A DNA stretch of 64,000 nt from Chryseolinea serpens (GTDB lineage: Bacteria > Bacteroidota > Bacteroidia > Cytophagales > Cyclobacteriaceae), in the NCBI RefSeq assembly GCF_900129725.1, contig NZ_FQWQ01000004.1, positions 1 through 64,000 of the forward strand, read 5' to 3'. Made by a program: the position numbers and the translations under genes. Positions 47,044 through 59,800 of the stretch are shown here, piece after piece; position 1 is the stretch's first letter; the number at the start of each line of letters is the position of its first letter. The notes below the pieces were generated by a model, which did not search any database, was not told where the DNA came from, and saw only the letters and a list, made by a program, of their open reading frames with translations.

Positions 47044-49361
47044 CTTATCGTAGTACCATGAATCGTAAAAAAATAGCCACCCGTTCGTACAAGGTAATGC
47101 TCGCAACAATATGGGCCTGGGTCCATGTAACCATCATACTGGGTCAAACAACATCGCAAGCGAATTTCTATTCTACCAAAGTAGTGTTTCAGGATAGCCT
47201 GGAAGTCTCCCTGTATTCACCCACGATGTTCCGCGTGCGCATTTCGCATCTGGAAGGAGCGAAGTTCCCAACGCAGTATGACATCCCGTTTGCGATTGGG
47301 AAGACGACGCCATGGAATGCAGTGCCATATACAACATCGGAAGACGGCAACACCTTCCGCATCAAAACCGGCAAGATCATCCTGCAGATTGCCAAACGCG
47401 GCTTGTCGTGGACCGTGTGGTCCGTTGATGGGAAAAGGAAAATTTATCCGTCCGACGGACCCGCCTACGGTATGTTCAAAGATGGCTACACTTTTTTTGA
47501 CAATGCCAGCGCACTGAACGAAGCCAATAAAAACAGTCGGTTTGCGCATTGGTTCTACCATCCAGCCACACAACGCTATACCGATATTTATTTAGAAGAG
47601 GATGCCTTGGAAGATCTGTATTTCATCTTCGGCCCATCCTACGAAGAAATTTATGCACAGTACAACACGCTTGTTGGCCCCGAGCCCTTACTGCCCCGCA
47701 AGGGCTACGGGTTTTTCCAAACCCAGCACCTTGCCTGCGACGGAACGCAACAACAGCTGCTGGACGTGGCGCGACAGTTCCGGGAAAAGAATATTCCCCT
47801 CGACAATTTGATCATCGATTTTGAATGGGGCGACGGCTGCGATGGCCGGAAGGAAACCACCTGGGGCAAATCGCTGGCCTGGGCCCCGAACTACACAACA
47901 CCCTTCACGCCGGAAGAGATGATCCGTAAGCTGAAAGACCTTCACATCGCTGTGATGCTGATCCATCACAGCGCACCGGATTTCAAAAACCGGAAGCATC
48001 AGGGCTGGACCGAAACGGTGTATGATGAAGCGATATGGAACAGCGCCTACAAACAAAAGCTGGACATGGGCATTGTGGGCACATGGCAGGACACGCGCAT
48101 CAACGACATCACCGACAGCTACATCTGGAACCTCACCGGGCAACATCAGCCGGGCAAACGCGTGATGTTCCTGGGGTGTCGCAAAACCGTGGCCCTGAAC
48201 CCCTGGGACTTCCGCTACAGCGTGGCCCCCACCGAAAACATGATCGGTGCCCGTCGCTATCCCTTTCACTGGACGGAAGATGCCTCGTCGTCCTGGAATG
48301 AATTGCGATTTCAACTGAAGGCTACCAACAACACGTTTGGTCCCCTGAGTGGCTACACCTACTTGAGTTCGGATGGCGTGGCCGCGAGTTGGCGCGCCCA
48401 GGCACGGTGGAATCAGTTCACCGCGCTGAGCGCAGTGGCGCGCTCGCACAATCCAAAACCCTGGTCGGGCGACATCGACGTGTTCGACTTCACGAACAAG
48501 ATCCGCATCACCGGGAGAGACACGATCACAGCCGTGAAGAAGATAGAGAAAACGCAAACCCAGACGGCCGAAGCAAGCATCCGGAAATATCTGCAACTGC
48601 GCTACCGGTTGCTGCCGTACATTTATTCGTACGCGCACATAACCTATCAAACCGGCATGCCCATCGTGCGCCCGATGTTGCTGGCCTTCCCGAACGACTA
48701 CATTTGTTCGTCGGATGCGTGGCCCTATCAATACATGTTGGGAAATGAATTACTGGTGGCGCCCGTCTACGGCGACTTCAAGACCATGGAGATCTATCTT
48801 CCACAAGGCTACGACTGGATCGACTACAACACCCACGAAGTTTTCCGCAACGGCGGCGTCATCACCTATAACGTCGACGACATCCACACGCTGCCCCTCT
48901 TCATCCGAAGCGGTGCCATCATCCCGACACGACAAGCAACCGAATGGATCGACCCCGCCGTGCCCGATCAAATCACCTTCGAAATTTTCCCGACCGACAC
49001 ACTGTCGTCGTTTACGCTGTATGAAGACGACGGGGTATCGACAAAATATCAACAAGGCGAAGTAGCCAGGACCGTGGTCACGTGCGAACGAAACAAGACA
49101 AGCGGCAAGACTGCCGTGAGAATAGGCGCCGTGGAAGGCCACTACGCCGGTAGTAGTAGTGCGGCGAGAATCTATTCCATCACATGGAACGGCATACTAA
49201 ACCAGCCGAAAGTTTTTTATCGGGGAAAGGCCATACCCGAAGAGGGCAAAAAACCTATGGCGAAAACACCGGTCACCTGGACTCGCAATAAGACCGGGGA
49301 CGCACTGATCATTCAACTTATGAAGCGGGCAGAGGAAGAACTTGAAGTAGTGATAGAGTAA
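47040..49361 (+). CDS. GH31 alpha-glucosidase-like glycoside hydrolase
   Basis: A 773-aa secreted enzyme. The start overlaps the GH2 stop as ATGA, which suggests translational coupling; an ATG at 47058 also gives a signal peptide (ending IILGQ). The barrel has DNLIIDFEWGDG, GTWQDTRIND (Asp351, candidate nucleophile) and RYPFHWTEDASSSWNEL (Asp414, candidate acid/base), all placed as in GH31, followed by the C-terminal beta domain with FTLYEDDG. GH31 enzymes cleave alpha-linked glucose, xylose or galactose; which one applies here is not certain. Next to a beta-galactosidase and hydroxylysine enzymes, removal of the terminal alpha-glucose of the collagen disaccharide is a fitting job. Its last 30 codons recur in decayed form near 63800. 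Confidence 0.9.
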   Translation: MTYRSTMNRKKIATRSYKVMLATIWAWVHVTIILGQTTSQANFYSTKVVFQDSLEVSLYSPTMFRVRISHLEGAKFPTQYDIPFAIGKTTPWNAVPYTTSEDGNTFRIKTGKIILQIAKRGLSWTVWSVDGKRKIYPSDGPAYGMFKDGYTFFDNASALNEANKNSRFAHWFYHPATQRYTDIYLEEDALEDLYFIFGPSYEEIYAQYNTLVGPEPLLPRKGYGFFQTQHLACDGTQQQLLDVARQFREKNIPLDNLIIDFEWGDGCDGRKETTWGKSLAWAPNYTTPFTPEEMIRKLKDLHIAVMLIHHSAPDFKNRKHQGWTETVYDEAIWNSAYKQKLDMGIVGTWQDTRINDITDSYIWNLTGQHQPGKRVMFLGCRKTVALNPWDFRYSVAPTENMIGARRYPFHWTEDASSSWNELRFQLKATNNTFGPLSGYTYLSSDGVAASWRAQARWNQFTALSAVARSHNPKPWSGDIDVFDFTNKIRITGRDTITAVKKIEKTQTQTAEASIRKYLQLRYRLLPYIYSYAHITYQTGMPIVRPMLLAFPNDYICSSDAWPYQYMLGNELLVAPVYGDFKTMEIYLPQGYDWIDYNTHEVFRNGGVITYNVDDIHTLPLFIRSGAIIPTRQATEWIDPAVPDQITFEIFPTDTLSSFTLYEDDGVSTKYQQGEVARTVVTCERNKTSGKTAVRIGAVEGHYAGSSSAARIYSITWNGILNQPKVFYRGKAIPEEGKKPMAKTPVTWTRNKTGDALIIQLMKRAEEELEVVIE

Positions 49362-49382
49362 CTCCGTCGTCTCCGTGGACGC

Positions 49383-50093
49383 TTATTTCACTCGCTTGCC
49401 TCGGGTTTGTTGCTTTTCTTTTTGCAGTAAGATCAAAGCCAGCACGATCATCCAGACCAGGAATACACCAATGTTGATTCGCTCCCAGACACCAATGAAC
49501 GGCGTAGGCTGATTTGTTGCGATATGGGGTGCATCCAGGAAAGTAAGGGTGCCGAAGATAAGCAGAACAACAAATGTCACAACAGAGTAAACACGGAACG
49601 GCCGTCCAAAAGCCACCGCGGCAAACCCCAGGGCAAGCAAATAGAGGAGTTCGGTCACAGCCCCCAGGGCAATATGAACCGTATCGGAGACCGTGGAGCC
49701 GCCAGCGGCCAGTGTCTCGCGAAGGTGCATCGGGGCAAACGGCCAAATGACGCCCAACGCTCCATAGGCAATCATCAAGCCCCCCGCAATGCGCAGGCGC
49801 CGGTTTTCGCCGGCCGACTTCCAAACGCCCCAGGAAAAGGCAATCACGAGAAACGTATAGGGCGACGACACCAAGATCCAAAGCATTCGCGTTGGCGCGC
49901 CGACGGCCGAGAGCTCGCTCACGGTTTGAGAAGCGGAATCATAGTCTTCCCATTGCAGGGGCACAGCCATGGTTATCGCGGCGTAGAGCAGCGAAGAAAG
50001 AATGCCACAGATGAGCAGCGCTTTTCGCATCGTCTCGTGCTGAGAAGAATTTTTGCCGCGCGCTTGATTTTTTAAGGTGTTTGTAAATTCCAT
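49383..50093 (-). CDS. DUF998-family membrane protein
   Basis: A 236-aa integral membrane protein with about six hydrophobic helices, of the DUF998 type (LSSLLYAAITMAVPLQWEDY near the N-terminus, SQTVSELSAVGAPTRMLW next). Function is unknown for the family. The start is set at MEFTNTLKNQ; the frame is open 23 codons further upstream, and a start at MRKALLICG (50030) is also plausible and would be closer to the first helix. It converges on the GH31 gene with a 21-bp gap. It looks unrelated to the catabolic locus. Confidence 0.8.
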   Translation of the reverse strand: MEFTNTLKNQARGKNSSQHETMRKALLICGILSSLLYAAITMAVPLQWEDYDSASQTVSELSAVGAPTRMLWILVSSPYTFLVIAFSWGVWKSAGENRRLRIAGGLMIAYGALGVIWPFAPMHLRETLAAGGSTVSDTVHIALGAVTELLYLLALGFAAVAFGRPFRVYSVVTFVVLLIFGTLTFLDAPHIATNQPTPFIGVWERINIGVFLVWMIVLALILLQKEKQQTRGKRVK

Positions 50094-50162
50094 AAAGTGA
50101 AGTAAATGTAAGTCAGGTAAGGAGGAGATTTTAAGGGCTTTCTCAGCCGAAAAGATGATCAT

Positions 50163-50871
50163 TATCAGACTTTTTCAGTGTCGGGCCGCAAGGTGTTGGG
50201 ATTTATGACGAGGGGGTTTTGAGCCATGATTGCAGGCCCTGATGAACGAGACGGGTAGGGAGGTTTCGGTGAATTTCGGCCGGTGCCAGCGGGCTTGCAA
50301 CGGATCCGAGCCGAACTTTAGGACAAAGGCCGCACGATAGGCATCCCGTTGGCCATTAAGCCTGCATCGTGCAATCGCTTGCAAGGATTTGAGTTTACAT
50401 CCCGGGAATGACTTCCTGCTTTTTGTGACCAGGTAACCGGCGCGCGCCGGAAGAATTCATGGTCTCTTAGGCGTGCCTTACCGGCTGTTCCAGAACGAGA
50501 AAAATAGGGCTTCGACCTTTACCAATTTGAGAGCGTAGTGATGATATGTTGTGTGTATAAAAATACACAGTCGGTTTTTATTTTAAATTTTCGGCCGGGG
50601 GTAGATAAATATGGTAGTCTTTTATTATACCTTTGATATAAGTCTGTTGTAGCCCACCCTTCCCAATTTTTGACATCGACCCTAAACTCATTATCTGCGG
50701 ATACTTATGAGGTTGGGAAAGTGTGTGCTCTGCAAACGGTTTTAAAGTGGTGTTGTGGCAACAGGTTGTGGCCACGGCATCAGTTTTGTTTCTCTAGACT
50801 TTACACTCAAAAAAATCTCTGATAGCCAGGAGGTAATACTGCTGAAGGGTATCGGACTAAATACCTCGTCT
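50163..50871. other. gene-free stretch upstream of the giant surface-protein gene
   Basis: About 700 bp with no gene I can support. It contains a perfect 14-bp palindrome CCGGCGCGCGCCGG (50437-50450), an inverted repeat TGTGTAT/ATACACA with an AAAA loop (50552-50569), and a candidate promoter at 50628-50635. The last 230 bp would be an unusually long leader. I checked it for a c-di-GMP-I riboswitch signature and saw none. Confidence 0.5.
50628..50635 (+). promoter_or_regulatory. candidate -7 box of the giant surface-protein gene
   Basis: TACCTTTG fits TAnnTTTG exactly, in an A/T-rich setting (ATTATACCTTTGATAT). No TTG stands at the usual distance upstream. The leader to the ATG at 50872 would be about 230 nt. 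Confidence 0.4.
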
Positions 50872-53800
50872 ATGGCCAGAAGTTTTACGATTCTTAAAAC
50901 CTCCATTTTTTTACTTTTCTCTCTCGTTCTTATTTCAAAAAGTGCTGCCCAGACAAATACCTCAACGGGTAATTTGTGGAACGTACCCGGCAACTGGACA
51001 CTAGGACACGTACCCCTTCCCGCCGAAGACGTGGTCATCAACACGAACATGGCGATGAACATGCCTGCCGGCGCGTTTACGATCAATTCGCTGACCGTTA
51101 CCAACAACAGAACCTTGACGCTGGGCAACAGCACCACGGCCCAGACCATAAACGTGACCACCTATGTTACGGTTAATGGCGGGTCCACCATCGCCCTGAC
51201 CAATTCAAATACCATCCACTCGCTGACCATCGGCGGAACCCTGACCAACGCGGGTACCATGACGCTATGGAACAATGCCTCCCAGGTTTGTAACCTGACT
51301 TTGAACGGTACATCCCTCACCGGTAACGGCGCGTATACATTAAACAGCATTACCATCGGAGGGGCCGTAACCAACAACTCCACATCGAACATCGTTGTAA
51401 AAGGCGATATCACTTCCAACAATACGTTCACCTCCACAGCCGGTACGATCACTTTTAACGGCGCCACAACACAAAACCTGAACGGCACGACCAACCCCAC
51501 TTTCAACAACGTAAGCATTGCCACAAATAATACGATTGTATTGCTCAGTGGCATTGGCGGCATCACCGCCAACGGAACATTCACGATGGCCAACACGACC
51601 ACGTTTGATTTTGGATCGGGGAGCGCCCGCATCGTAACGATTGTGGGAAACCTGGTTTCTCCTACAACCATTACGATGACAGGTGTCAGCCTGGCGCACC
51701 AGTTGATCCTGGGGGGCGCAGCCAACGGCACGCCGGGTACGTTTAATACGACGGCGGGTTCTGGAAGTATTGTGGAGTATAATAATGCCACTACGCAAAC
51801 TGTTTTCAACTCGACGAACTACCGGATCTTGAAACTGTCAGGAGGAGGGACGAAAACCTTCGCGAATACGACCACGGTCAATAACGACCTGAACATTACC
51901 GGTTCGGGCGTTGTGGTTTCGAATGCAAACGCGTTGACCGTGAGCGGGAATCTGAATAACAGCGGAACCGGCGCAACGGTGTGGGGCGGCAATGGCAATA
52001 CGCTGACGCTTACCGGAAACTTGCTGGTTACCAACAACTCGACGTTTACCATTGGCAATACGAATGGGCAGGTGAAGACCCTGAACGTTGCGGGGAATGT
52101 CCAGGTTGATTTAGGTAGCACGATCAATGTTGGCGCTTTTGCGGCGGTGCATGTGTTATCCATCTCGGGTAATTTGCAGGCAGACGGCATATTCAACATG
52201 GTGCAGACATTCCCAGGCAATGTTTGTAACGTTACCTTTTCGGGTGCGTCCAGTAACACGATAACTTCGCCCGGCGGAACGGGTGCCATTGGATTTAATC
52301 AGATTACCTTGACAAAAGGCGCCCTCGCCAACGTACTTGACGTTCAAGCGCCCATCACCATGTCGTCGCCGACGGCAGCCGGAACCTACCTCACGTTGAC
52401 GAGCGGAACGTTTAAGTTGTCGAGCGCTTCAACGCTGACACCTTATTATGGTGCGGCTACAATTTGCGCAGGGTTAGGCGGTCTGTGGCTCAACAATGCG
52501 GGGGCAAGCGTTTCTTGCGTACAGGCGGGAGCATCGGCCGCCCCTGGCGTGCCGACGGTTACGGGAACGCTGCACATCACGGCGGGCACGTTTACTTATG
52601 GAAGCGGCAATGATGTAATGTTGGTCAACGCCGCGACCAGTAACTTGTGGATAGATGGCGGTAGCCTGAACATGTATGGGGGCATTGCCTTTTCGTCTAC
52701 GTCGCAGTTTAACATGACGTCCGGCAGTGTCAGGGTAGACCCTACAGGTTTTGACAGTATGGTGGCCGGCACTACCGTGTTGAGCTTTGCATCTACCAGT
52801 GCTACAAACGCGGTGACCTTTACAGGCGGCACGGTCACCATCGGCGATCCGCCCGCGATTGGTGCAGGTGGAACTTCACTATTTATTACACCTACAGCGG
52901 GTTTAGCATACAATTTCAGTGGTAGCACCATCAATTTTGGCGATGGGTCCAGCAACGGCAATGGTATTGCTGGAATCGGTTTTACCATCGACGGCGGTGG
53001 CCGTTATCCCTTGTTCAATGTGATATTGAACAACGGAACGTCTACCGGCTCAAACCGATTTGTAAGGCTGGCGAATACGGATTGCACGATCAGCAACAGC
53101 CTGGTTTTCGGGAACAACGTCAACGACAGCTTCCAGCTCAATGGAAGACAGCTTACCTTGAACGGCACGCTTACGCCAGGATCGGGAACATTCGTCGGCA
53201 GCGCAACATCAACCCTCGTCATCAACGGAAGCAACACGCCTGTGATGAGCCTGCCCCCCATTGTCGGTGGCAACCTCTTGAGCTTAACGATCAACAAGAC
53301 CGGAACAAATAATACAGTGAACCTGGGGAGCTCCGTGACGCTGGCCGCGACGGGCTTACTGACGTTGACGTCCGGTGTACTGGAAATTGGAAATTATAAT
53401 CTGACCCTGACGAACAATGCAGCCATTGGCGGAACGCCATTTTCGACCGCGAACATGATCGCGACCGACGGTACGGGATATTTAACAAGAAACGTGGCAT
53501 CCACCCAGACGCTAAGTCCCATCGGCTCCGCCGGCTATTATACGCCGATGACGCTAAGCTCCATCACGGCGGGCGGTACCTATAGCGTGCGTGTGGTGCC
53601 TACGGCGCTCAACCCGGGCTATATCAATGCCTACTGGGATTTTGTTACCAGTGCAGGCAACAAAACTATTACCGCTACTTTTCAATATGACCCCGCACAA
53701 CTCAACGGCGCCTCGCAGATCATTTCTTATGCGCCTGCGCCGTACACCATTTTTCAACGCCCTCCGTTGTCGGGAACATCTTCTTTTGGTGCAAACTCCT

Positions 53801-56800
53801 TTACCATTACCAACAATACCACGGCAACCAACGGCGGTTATTGGACGATGGGTAACACATCGACCTTTTACTCGTACCAAACCGGTGATTGGAACACGCC
53901 TTCGACCTGGACATCCGATCCCAGCGGAACCTTGCAGACCGGAAGCACCGTGCCGGGGTACAGCGACAATGTTGTGATATTGACCGGCCGCACGGTTTCA
54001 TTGAGCAGCAACATTGCTGTGCAACTGATGAACCTTCAGATCGATGGCGGCGGGTCCGTAGATATGTCGACGTTCAGTTTTGCCAGTGGGCTGTCCACCC
54101 TTAGCGGACAAGGCACGTTGCGTCTGGCTTCGGTCAATTTCCCGACCGTTGCGTCGAATACGCTTGTCAATGCCGGTGGAGGAACGGTCGAATATTATAA
54201 TGCTGCTTCTTTTGCCTTACCGGCTGGTCAAACGACGTATAACAATTTGACCATTAATTGCCCAGGCCGGACGGCGACGCAATTGATGAATTTGACGTTG
54301 AACGGAAACTTGTTGGTGAAGAGCGGCACCTTCCAGATCAACGACAACACGTCGACCCGGCGTCAATTGACCATCAATGGTGACGTTACAGTGAATAGCG
54401 GCGCGGCGATTACCGTGGGCACCGGTGTGACCAACACCACGACCAACCCAACGACCATCACCACCTCGGTGGCCGGTCCGTTTATTGAGTACTATGACAC
54501 GCAGTCACACCGCGTTGTCATCAACGGAAATTTCACAAACAATGGAACGGTAAAGTTCTCCAACATCGCTTATCCGGTTTACGACGCTTTTCCGCCTACG
54601 GCAGCGGGCGCTACATCAGGATTTGCCACCGTTTACTTCCAAGGCTCGACGAGCAAAGTATTGACCTGTAACAACAGCACGATCTTCTATAACCTGGTGC
54701 TTGACAAAGGCAACGACCAGACCTATTCACTGACCGTCAACTCATCGGCGTACGGTAACTTCAAGTTGTACGGTGCAAACAACGCTGTGGCGGATGCCTC
54801 GGCGGGTGCGACGCCGACCAATCCAAACATCAAGAAGGCGTTGTGGATTCGCAACGGAACGCTGGTTTTGCAGGGTTCAACGATCATTCCTTCGCTCACG
54901 GAGGGAAACACCTCCGGAACGCTGCCGACAACTTCTGATTATTTTATTCCAGCAAATGGCGGCCTGTATATTAACGGACCCGACGTGGTTGTGCTGGGCA
55001 CTGCCGACGACTACCGGGAGGTGAATACGGCCTATGGCGTAGCCGGCGGTACCGGTCTGGTGAACGGTGTTTTGCAAGGCGGCAATAGCGCCCTCTATGT
55101 CTATGGCAAGCTCCAGATTTCGGATGGCTATTTGTCCACGCGCGAATCGGGGGGTATTGTCACCAATGGTGGCTCCGGTCAGATCGTGATCAATGGTGGC
55201 GATGTGGATGCCAAGCAATTCCTGAACGCCGCTTCATCGACGGCGTCGTTTCAAATGTCCGGTGGCTTTTTCGCCCTCCGAGGCCGATTGAAACGTGTGC
55301 CATTGTCGTATGCGACCGTCGCCAATTTGGTCGACACGGTAGCCACCACCATCAATACGGTCAGGGCCACCAGTGGAACGACAACCGGCTTTGGAACTTT
55401 TAACATCAACAATCCGGCAAACATTTTCAATATGTCAGGGGGCGACATCTGGATCTATGATGTTTGCGATGCAACACCTCCGGCCACAGCGCCGAATATT
55501 TTCGATGTAAAATCATCTTCGTCGAACATTAGTGTGACCGGTGGTACCCTTACTATTATTCCTACCGCCGGAACCGGCCTGGCCGACGAAACTAACCATG
55601 TAATATCTTCCACGGCTGCATTGGGTAATCTGGTGATTAAGCGACCTAGTAGCTCCACGATTGTCCAACTGGCTGCAAGCTATCCGCTTACGGTGTTGTC
55701 GAAGGTGAACATTCAGTCGGGAAGTTTCGATGCCAACGCACAAAATCTTACGATCGGAGGGAACTTCACCATTGCCAACGGTGCAACGTATGTTGCGACG
55801 GGCACATCGGCCAACACAACCATTTTGAACGGATCGGGCGCGCAAACCATCGCCGTAAATACAGCCGTGCCACTCGCCTTGAACAACCTGACGCTTACGA
55901 AGACCGCCGGTGTTGCCGTAAATTTTGCGGGTTCGCAGACGGCCATCAACATTGGAGGCAACCTGAATCTTACACTGGGCACCTTAAACGACAACGGTAA
56001 CACCATCGCTGTCGCCGGTAATGTTTATAACTCCGGGGTGCATGCAGGCGCAGGAAAGATCTCCTTGAACGGATCGACCTCCACGCAAACCATCGACGGT
56101 AACGGGATCTTCCAAAACCTCGAATTGAACAGCACCAATGCCGCGACAGCTCCGATCTCGCTGGCAAACAATATCACGATCAACGGCGTGCTGACCTTTT
56201 CGCGCGATAACCTGTTTAACATCAGCACGTACAATTTGAAATTCAATGCTTCGGCGACCGTTGCCAATGCAGGTACTTTGCGCTACGCACAATCGGCAGG
56301 AAATGCAGGTGACGGCGGCATTACAAAGGTATATGCTTCGCCCGCGGCTTTTGTTTTCCCTATCGGCGCAGCATCGACAGGCCACGTAGGTGTTCCGAAG
56401 TATACACCTGCTTCGATCGGCCTTAACGCAGCACCCACGGCCTATGGATCGATTACAGTTATTCCGGTCGGCTATGCACATCCCAACGAAACCACTACGG
56501 GAAGAAGCCTGACCTATTTTTGGCGCGTGAAGTCTTCGGGCTTTACCCTCGGCACAGCGAAGGTCACTCACGGTTACACCTATTCAGTGAATGATGTTGT
56601 TACGGGCGCGAACATTACGGAAAACGGCTATGTTGCCGCGCGCTATGATGTGAACACCACCTCCTGGACAAAGGGAACAATCAGCGACCTGGACATTACC
56701 AACAAAATTATCGGCCAGCCTACTACGGGAACATTTTTAAAAGATGTTTCATTCATCGACGGCGATTACACGGCCGGCGACGATACCCCGACCAATCCGT

Positions 56801-59800
56801 TCGGAACCCCCAAAGTATTTTATAGTTATGCCACAGGCGCGTGGGGTGCCGCGGCAAGCTGGACGAGCGATCCGACACGTGCCACCTTTGTGAACATCGG
56901 CACGCCGGGAGCAACCGATGTGGTGCACATCGGCGCCGGGCACACCATTAGTTTTGGAACACCGGCAAACTACCTGACCAATCCGAATACCGATCCGCAC
57001 AGTTGCGCCACGCTCTACATCGATGCGGGTTCTGTGCTTGATGTTCGTTATAACCCGTCCAGTAACCTGGGTATCGTCATGAACAGTTCGTTGGGCAACG
57101 GTAGGATTAAAATTACTTGCGCACAGGCGTCGGGGAGTACGTTCGCCAATCCGGCCGGCGACTTCACCAGCTTCAATACCAATTTAGGAACGACCGAACT
57201 GTACAGTACAAACCCCGGCTACGGAACGACGTATTGGATGGCCAACGGTGTGACGACCTATGGTAACCTGCTGTTCTCGCCCCTGGGCGGTTCTAATATT
57301 ATTTTCCCGAACAACGACGTGTTGATCTATGGTAATTGCACGGAAACCGGTGCCAATGCTGACTCGTGGTTGTGTCCGACCTGGTCGGGCAATTATCCCC
57401 TCGCTCCGGCAGTCACCGTTGCCAAGACCATTACGATCAACGGTAACCTGGACATTCAAGGGGGAGCTTTCGGATGGTATGGTAACGGAAATATTGCACA
57501 AAATGTGGTTGTGAATGGCAATGTCACCGTGTGTTCTGTCTGCGCCCTGGATAATTTTTCAGGCGCAACAAATCAGACCCTGACGATTGGGGGGACGTTG
57601 ACCAACGATGGAAACGGGCTTGCCAATGGTGGTGCGATACAAATCGCGCGGGTTTCATTGAGCTCCATTCCGGTCATCTTCAATGGCAATAACTCGGCGA
57701 GCATCACCAACACGGTGGGAACGCCGACCACCATACTCGGTTCGGTTACGGTGAACAAAGGAACATCGCAAGCCACCACATTGAACCTGAACATCGCCGG
57801 TACGCTGACCACACCTCCCGATAACTGGCTAACGTTGCAAAACGGAACACTGCAGTATCAGCGGCCGAACCCCAGCACGGATTTTGCTATTTCTGCGGCT
57901 ACAAACCTCAACATACCTTCGACGGCAGGCCTCTATATCAACTACACCAACAGCAACAACAAAAACGTGCTCATCGCCAGTAACGGCGCGGATGCCAGCG
58001 ATCTGTTGCTGAGTGGAAAACTTACCGTGGTGAGTGGGAACGTGTATGTTGGACAAGTGGGGACTTCAGCGTTCAACAATGATATCGAGTACTCGGGTAA
58101 CTCCGCGGCCATCCAGGTAACGGGCGGAACACTGACGGTGAACGGGCAGATCCGGAGATCCACCGCATCGACGAACGGCGCATTGTCCTACACGCAAACC
58201 AATGGAACGGTGACCATCAACGGTAACAGTTCGGCGGGCGGGTTGGCCACATCGTTGACACGGGCAAAATTGGAAGTGCTCAATACCGGCAGTCAATTCA
58301 ATATGTCGGCAGGTACGCTGACGCTGCAAAGAGGCGGGGGTACTACGTTTGGCGACTTGTACATCAGGCCTTCCAGTTCTACCGTTACGGGCGGTACGAT
58401 CATTTTCTCCAACACGGTTCCCAACACCGTTCAGAACTACACGATGGATGCAACGGCATCGCTGAACAACCTGTCGGTGACGGCCGGTGGTGCTCTTGGA
58501 ACCAACGCTACCGTTACGTTGATGACCAACCCGCTGGTACTGAAAGGAACCCTGACGCTTTCGAACAACAAGAGTTTCTTCAACGCCAACAACCGGAACG
58601 TGACCATCAACCAGGACCTGGTGAATAACGGAAGCACGGCGAGCTATGTGTATGGCACCAACCTGACCACCTTTACGGGTACGACGCAGAACATCAGCGG
58701 AACGTCGGCGACGAACTTCTATGATCTGACCGTGTCCCCCTCGATTACCATGACCGTCAACAACAGCTTTACCGTGAATCACGATCTCACGATCGGCAGC
58801 GGAAGCCTGTTGCTGAACGCCAACAAGGTCACCGTGTTGACCGACGGCGCCTTCGTTAACAACGGCGCTTATTCAGACGACAACATCACGGGCGGTATCA
58901 GCATGGCGGGTTCGTCTTTGCAAGAAGTTTCGGGTACCGGTTCGTTCAACCGGTTGGAGATCAACAATTCGAACAACGTGGCCTTGTTGAACGACATTAC
59001 ACTCGACCACAACCTGGTGATGACCAATGGTATTTTTAACATCAAATCGAATAACCTCATCCTGAACACGACGGCAAACATTTCGGGTTCGTCGTTCAGC
59101 GCCACAAAAATGATCATGACCGACGGTGTGGCCACCAGCCTGGGCTTGACAAAATTCTTCCCGATCATTTCGTCGACCACAACGTTTACGTATCCCGTAG
59201 GTGTGACATCGAAATACACGCCAGCCGTTTTCACCATCAATGCCAGTGGTGCGATCGGCTACATCAAGGTAGCGCCGGTTGATTCGTATCAACCCACGGT
59301 GATCGATCCGAGCAAAGTTTTGGATTATTATTTCAGCGTTTCGAGCTCCGGTATTGTTGGCTTTGATGGGACGCTGGTGCTGAATTACCTGGCGACCGAT
59401 GTGAACGGAACGGAGTCCGATTATGTGGCGGGCTGGCTGCAGCTTCCGGGAACGTACTGGAGCAAGGCGGCCGTAGGCGCTGCGACCGACAACGTGAACG
59501 AGACGACCCACAAGATAACTTTCCCTTTCCCGGCGGGTTCGAGCAACTTGAATGGTGACTATACCGCCGGCGAGGATCCAGCCATACCGAGTCAGATCCC
59601 TACCTATATTTCCAACAGTGACGGCAACTGGTCGGACAATACCATATGGACGCCGGTGGGGGCGTCGCCTCCCTGCCCGGTGGGTGGGCCGAACGGCTAC
59701 AACGTTATCATTCAAAATAACGTGGCCACTACCGTAAACAATTGCTTTGCCTACACCACCGTTATTCAAAGCACCGGCAAGCTGTCCATTCTGTCGCCTA

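Noticed and set aside
50175-50384. Short - strand reading frame in the gene-free stretch
   Set aside because: No recognisable protein features and no promoter; it looks like chance.
50755-50871. GTG start 39 codons upstream for the giant surface protein
   Set aside because: It would place the clear signal peptide in the interior; the ATG at 50872 gives a normal one.
50640-50871. Riboswitch in the long leader of the giant gene
   Set aside because: No known aptamer signature (c-di-GMP, cobalamin, TPP) was recognised; only short complementarity between TTCCCAA and TTGGGAA.
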